A DNA stretch of 64,000 nt, taken from contig JAFFJZ010000013.1 of assembly GCA_018340375.1 (NCBI GenBank), positions 5,496,501 through 5,560,500 of the forward strand. Reading direction: 5' to 3'. The notes beneath the pieces were generated by a model. It did no database searches and was not told the origin of the DNA. It saw only the letters and a program-made list of their open reading frames with translations. A program made the position numbers and the translations under genes. This stretch comes from Gonatopus flavifemur (Eukaryota; Arthropoda; Insecta; Hymenoptera; Dryinidae). Shown here piece after piece: positions 60,377 through 64,000 of this stretch (the stretch's first letter is position 1; each line of letters starts with the position of its first letter).

Positions 60377-63006
60377 CAGGGTGGTCCATTTGAAGTGATA
60401 TAGTCAAATATCTCGGAAACTAGTGGAGATGGAAAAAAATTTTCCCGATAAAAAATTGAGGGTTCCAAGGGGGAAGTATGATGCTGACTTTGGAAAATCC
60501 CTGAGAGGTCATTTTGGAGGTCATTTAGGGGTCAAGATGGTTTTTTTCAACTGGACCCCCATTTTTTATCATGGCATGGGAAAACTGGTTTCAAACTCTT
60601 TACGAAACACTGGTCATGGACCCCTTTTCGCCAATTGGGGTGCGAGGTACGGACCGTCGAAGTTATTGATAAACTCCTCTTGGTGCTACCCAGGAACAAC
60701 GACGTGGACGTGGTAGTTCTCTGTTCCCTCCGGAGTGCTTGATTATTGTGAGTTCCCTTGCCTCTAACATGTGAGATGCTTGATTATTGTGAGTCCCCTT
60801 GCCTCTCACATGAGGGGTGCTTGATGCTGTTACAATAATTGCTCGAAGTTATCCCCCTCTGCCTGGATACATAATCCTGGTATGTTGGCACAAACAGTGC
60901 GGATGCGATCGATCATGTCCTCCCTCATTTACGAAAAAAGTTCCAAATTTTTTTGGTAAATCTACAAAGAAATTCTCTACAGTGTAACTCTCTTTGGTGA
61001 ATTCTCTGGAAGCTCGAAGGATTTCCGTATCCGTTCGAATGTGCATCCTAATCGAGGTTATGTGGTATGGTCAATACTTCCAATGTTTCCAGCAACCTTT
61101 CAACAATTTTTGAGAGTCGATACTCATTTATAACCCTCATTGAATCATATGGAATAATTTATTCGATTTGAAACGCAATAATCGTAATAAATCGTACACA
61201 TTACTACCAACCATAATAAGCGGAGACTCAGTGTCCCCGTTTGTGTATGTTTACGCTTTTCTTTTTCCAATGAAATTAACTCTAATCTGCATTGAAATCA
61301 GTTCCGATCTTCGGAGAAAAGCGATGAACAAGAATACATAAACAAACAGAAACATCGAATTTCTGTTTATTATGGTTGGTTATGTGGATGATTACGGAAA
61401 TACGTGATCATTTAAACACTGGTTCTAAACTGAGACCATCACAATCGTTCTCCTTTGCATATTCAATCATCTACATTCATCGATTTATTCCATTCAATTC
61501 ATTCGAAGAAATGAATCACTATCCACCCTCTGAAATTATTGATATGACGCTTGTGCTTGGCTCATGTCACAATAATTACAACGAAGCCGCAAGAGTTTAC
61601 CGGGATCGGTGTCCCGATCGCCGCATCGCACACCCTACGACCATCCGTCGACTCGAATTGAGGTCTCGACGAGGGGTATTGCAGCGAGATCTAAGACTTC
61701 ACCAGTACGATGAGAATGATATCCGTGTACTCGCCATATTGGGACTTATCCACTTGGACCCTCATGTTAGCAGCAGATGGTTGGCACGAATAACTGGTAT
61801 ACCCCGGACTCCTGTTTTGAGAATCTTGAAGCATGTCAAATATCGACCATACCACATTACGTTAACTCAAGCTCTCACTCCGAACGACATGAGACTTCGA
61901 ATTAGATTCTGCAACTGGGCACGAGCAAGGCTGGTTGACGATCCTCAATTCTTCGACTATGCAATGTTCTCCGACGAAGCATCTTTTCAGAGCACTGGGC
62001 ATTTGAATAGACACAACTCTCATTATTGGTCAGATGTTAATCCGCATTGGTATCGAGCAATCGACAACCAACATCGTTGGAGCGTCAATGTGTGGTGTGG
62101 GATCGTCAATGGATATTTAGTCGGTCCTCATTTTTTCAACGGCACTTTGAACGGGCCCATGTTTCTGGAATTCCTGGCGGATCATTTACCAGGCTTGCTT
62201 GAGGAACTGGATTTACAAACAAGGCAGAGGATGTGGGTCCAACTAGATGGAGCGCCACCCCATTACGCTTTGATCGTGAGAGAATATCTTGATCATCATT
62301 TCCCGGGAAGGTTGATTGGACGAGGTGGGCCAGTTGCGTGGCCTCCACGCTCACCCGACTTTTTCTTGTGGGGATTTCTGAAAGACGAAGTATTCAAGGC
62401 CCAATCAACAACTAGGGAGGACATGATCGATCGCATCCGCACTGTTTGTGCTAACATACCGCGATCAGTGTTTCTGAAGACGGTTACAAATTTCCGGCGG
62501 AGACTGGGATTAAGCATCCAGGCAGAGGGGGGTAACTTCGAGCAATTATTGTAACAGCATCAAGCACCCCTCATGTGAGAGGCAAGGGGACTCACAATAA
62601 TCAAGCATCCCACATGTTAGAGGCAAGGGGACTCACAATAATCAAGCACTCCGGAGGGAACAGAGAACTACCACGTCCACATCGTTGTTCCTGGGTAGCA
62701 CTAAGAGTAGTTCATCAATAACTTCGACGGTCCGTACCTTGCACCTCAATGGGCGAAAAGGGGACAATGACCAGTGTTCCGCGAAGGGTTTGAAACCAGC
62801 TTTCCTATGCGATGATGAAAAAATAGGGGTCCCTTTTCAAAAAACCATCTTGACCCCTAAATGACCTTCAAAATGACCTCTGAGGGATTTTTCAAGGTCA
62901 GCATTATACTTCCCCCTTGGAACCCTAAACTTTCTACTGGAACATTTTTTTCCATCTTATCTAGTTTCCGAGATATTTGACTTTATCACTTCAAAGGGCC
63001 ACCCTG
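60377..63006 (+). mobile_element. DD41D transposon C with inverted repeats reaching into its own gene
   Basis: 2630 bp; starts CAGGGTGGTCCATTTGAAGT, ends with the near-complement CACTTCAAAGGGCCACCCTG. Left TA; right flank TG(TA), a decayed or variant duplication. The left arm (60377-60925) pairs with 62414-63006, which includes the last 140 bp of the transposase coding region, with about 50 bp deleted from the left arm. A roughly 46-bp unit (TGCTTGATTATTGTGAG) is tandemly repeated in each arm. A second imperfect inverted pair lies inside (61205-61262 and 61318-61381). Confidence 0.9.
61511..62554 (+). CDS. DD41D-group transposase of element C, open but with altered catalytic spacing
   Basis: 347 residues, no stop. 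The start at 61511 (MNHYPPSEIIDM) is chosen because it aligns with MSDYAPNDIVDV of element B; upstream codons in frame look spurious. HTH region SSRWLARITGIPRTPVLRIL, FSDEASF, NRHNSHYWSDVNPHW, VNVWCGIV, QLDGAPPHY, C-terminus GGNFEQLL. Where A and B have SPDLTSPD before (F/S)FLWG, this copy has SPDFFLWG: five residues are missing, so the second-to-third Asp gap is 36 instead of 41. Activity is therefore uncertain although the frame is intact. The 3' end of the gene is also the inner part of the right inverted repeat. Confidence 0.8.
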   Translation: MNHYPPSEIIDMTLVLGSCHNNYNEAARVYRDRCPDRRIAHPTTIRRLELRSRRGVLQRDLRLHQYDENDIRVLAILGLIHLDPHVSSRWLARITGIPRTPVLRILKHVKYRPYHITLTQALTPNDMRLRIRFCNWARARLVDDPQFFDYAMFSDEASFQSTGHLNRHNSHYWSDVNPHWYRAIDNQHRWSVNVWCGIVNGYLVGPHFFNGTLNGPMFLEFLADHLPGLLEELDLQTRQRMWVQLDGAPPHYALIVREYLDHHFPGRLIGRGGPVAWPPRSPDFFLWGFLKDEVFKAQSTTREDMIDRIRTVCANIPRSVFLKTVTNFRRRLGLSIQAEGGNFEQLL

Positions 63007-63420
63007 TGTATATATACAACATTTTCTCCGCAGTCTTTGAATATCCGCTATGTTTGCTCGGATCAATGAATTATTATGAAACATAGGTCCTGGAGGTTTT
63101 CGAGGGTGCTGAATCCGAATCTGGGGTCAAATCCCGAATTCATGATAGCGGCGGACGTGAATTCAGTCGACTTTGCATTTGTGGACAGATTTATATGAAA
63201 CATGGGTCCTAGGGGTTTTGGAGGGTGGAGAATCCAAATCTGACGTCGAGAGACGAATTCAAGATGGCGAATCCAATATGGCACATGTGAATATAGTCAT
63301 TCCGGCTCTAATGAATAAAATTATATTGTTATATGTAACACGGGTTCTGGGGGTTTTCAAGGGTGCTGAATCAAATTCTTGGCTCCAATGTTGGAAGAAA
63401 ATAATAATTTCGATTTTCCC
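63007..63420 (+). repeat. Three diverged copies of a 120-137-bp unit related to the Transib satellite
   Basis: GGGTTTT(C/G)(G/A)AGGGTG(C/G)(T/A)GAATC landmarks near 63096, 63215 and 63352, and AAGATGGCGAATCCAATATGGC, which is close to the AATGGCGGATCCAATATGGC core at 37.3-38.2 kb. May be an edge of another element of that family. Confidence 0.6.
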
Positions 63421-64000
63421 GTGAAGCTTTGCTGCATCCAAAGACTGAATCCGAAGTGAGAATCCAAGAGTGAAGGGAGTAGCTATTGAAACAAATGACG
63501 CCTGAAAATATTCGGATACATTTCTAAATTACGCCGAAATAACCCTTCGTTACGCTTATTACGCTTGAATTACTTTTAGCTTACGCTTTCGTCGCGCTTC
63601 CAGGCTTTATTTCTACCAGGGCAGTTGAAATTCTACAGTTCTCCAGGCACATGTTTCTGAATCATTTGGGAATGGTATAAAGGATGGTAGGCAATAAGCT
63701 CCAGGCTTTCTGAACCCTACATTTACAAAGTTTCTCAATTGAGGGAAAAACCGATGAGTGCCTTCCTATACATTCCCGGATATCTGAATTGTTCAAGATG
63801 CGAGCGAAGCGAGCATATGTGGGCTACGATCTATTCAAAATGAGCTTAGCGAATTTTGAAGAGGGTCGGACTGCTGAGCGAAGCGAAGCAGTCAGGGGGA
63901 TGAAGTGGAAGCTGTCGGCCGCAGGGGTTATGTTTTGGCAGGGACTGTACCTGAACAAAACGACCGAACTATTTGGATATTTTCTCCATAGATACATGCT
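63421..64000. other. Unassigned sequence to the window edge
   Basis: TTACGCTT repeats near 63540-63600 and GAGCGAAGCGAGC text near 63800-63890; no coding frame or element boundary that I can support. Confidence 0.4.

Overview
This window reads as a gene-poor, AT-rich, transposon- and satellite-dominated stretch of an arthropod, most likely insect, nuclear genome. I found spliced coding remnants with GT-AG introns, mellifera-type and Mos1-like mariners, a Transib, RTE-type LINE fragments and many MITEs. I found no bacterial features, rRNA, CRISPR or convincing single-copy host gene. The species cannot be named from the sequence; a mellifera-type mariner would fit Hymenoptera but is not diagnostic.

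Layout. 1-9030 is a 31-bp satellite in two opposing blocks meeting near 2350, with nested higher-order repeats (403, 589, 1085 and 2480 bp, all multiples of 31), followed by three copies of a degenerate 163-bp repeat. 9971-21244 is an 11.3-kb CACTA/EnSpm-like element with a 2-bp CA target duplication. It carries a broken transposase gene and a broken seven-exon SAM-domain gene on the minus strand, plus a nested DD41D transposon (10716-12747) and a MITE composite (17210-18346) that split a coding exon. A second copy of its target repeat, hit one dinucleotide away by a mellifera mariner (22492-23777), supplies the empty site. 24598-24808 is a hAT-type MITE and 26405-28675 a foldback element whose arms are 163-bp tandem repeats.

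28920-36690 holds an RTE-like LINE with its 5' half inverted. A 4.5-kb element with 0.6-kb inverted ends and a broken gene of unknown class lies at the inversion junction. Two further 5'-truncated LINE copies with target duplications are inserted here (33429-33955, 36108-36595).

37210-42872 is the standout: a 5.66-kb Transib (RAG1-related) transposon with a perfect 5-bp target duplication, CACAGTG heptamer ends, nonamer-like blocks after 22-bp spacers at both ends, an apparently uninterrupted two-exon transposase with candidate D, D and E residues, and inverted 121-bp satellites inside both ends. 43043-45337 is a 2.3-kb non-coding CACTG...CAGTG element. 45338-46455 is an anomalous GC-rich island, followed by another LINE 3' fragment.

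48-58 kb is a field of MITEs around a decayed gene (49882-54087) of a family I could not name, and a deleted Mos1-like mariner. 58311-60370 and 60377-63006 are two adjacent DD41D elements related to the one at 10.7 kb. The second has captured an antisense copy of its own transposase 3' end in its left inverted repeat. The window closes on a diverged relative of the Transib satellite.

The sequence therefore reads as layered insertion history rather than a pathway. The elements with coding potential worth testing are the Transib and the 60.4-kb DD41D element.
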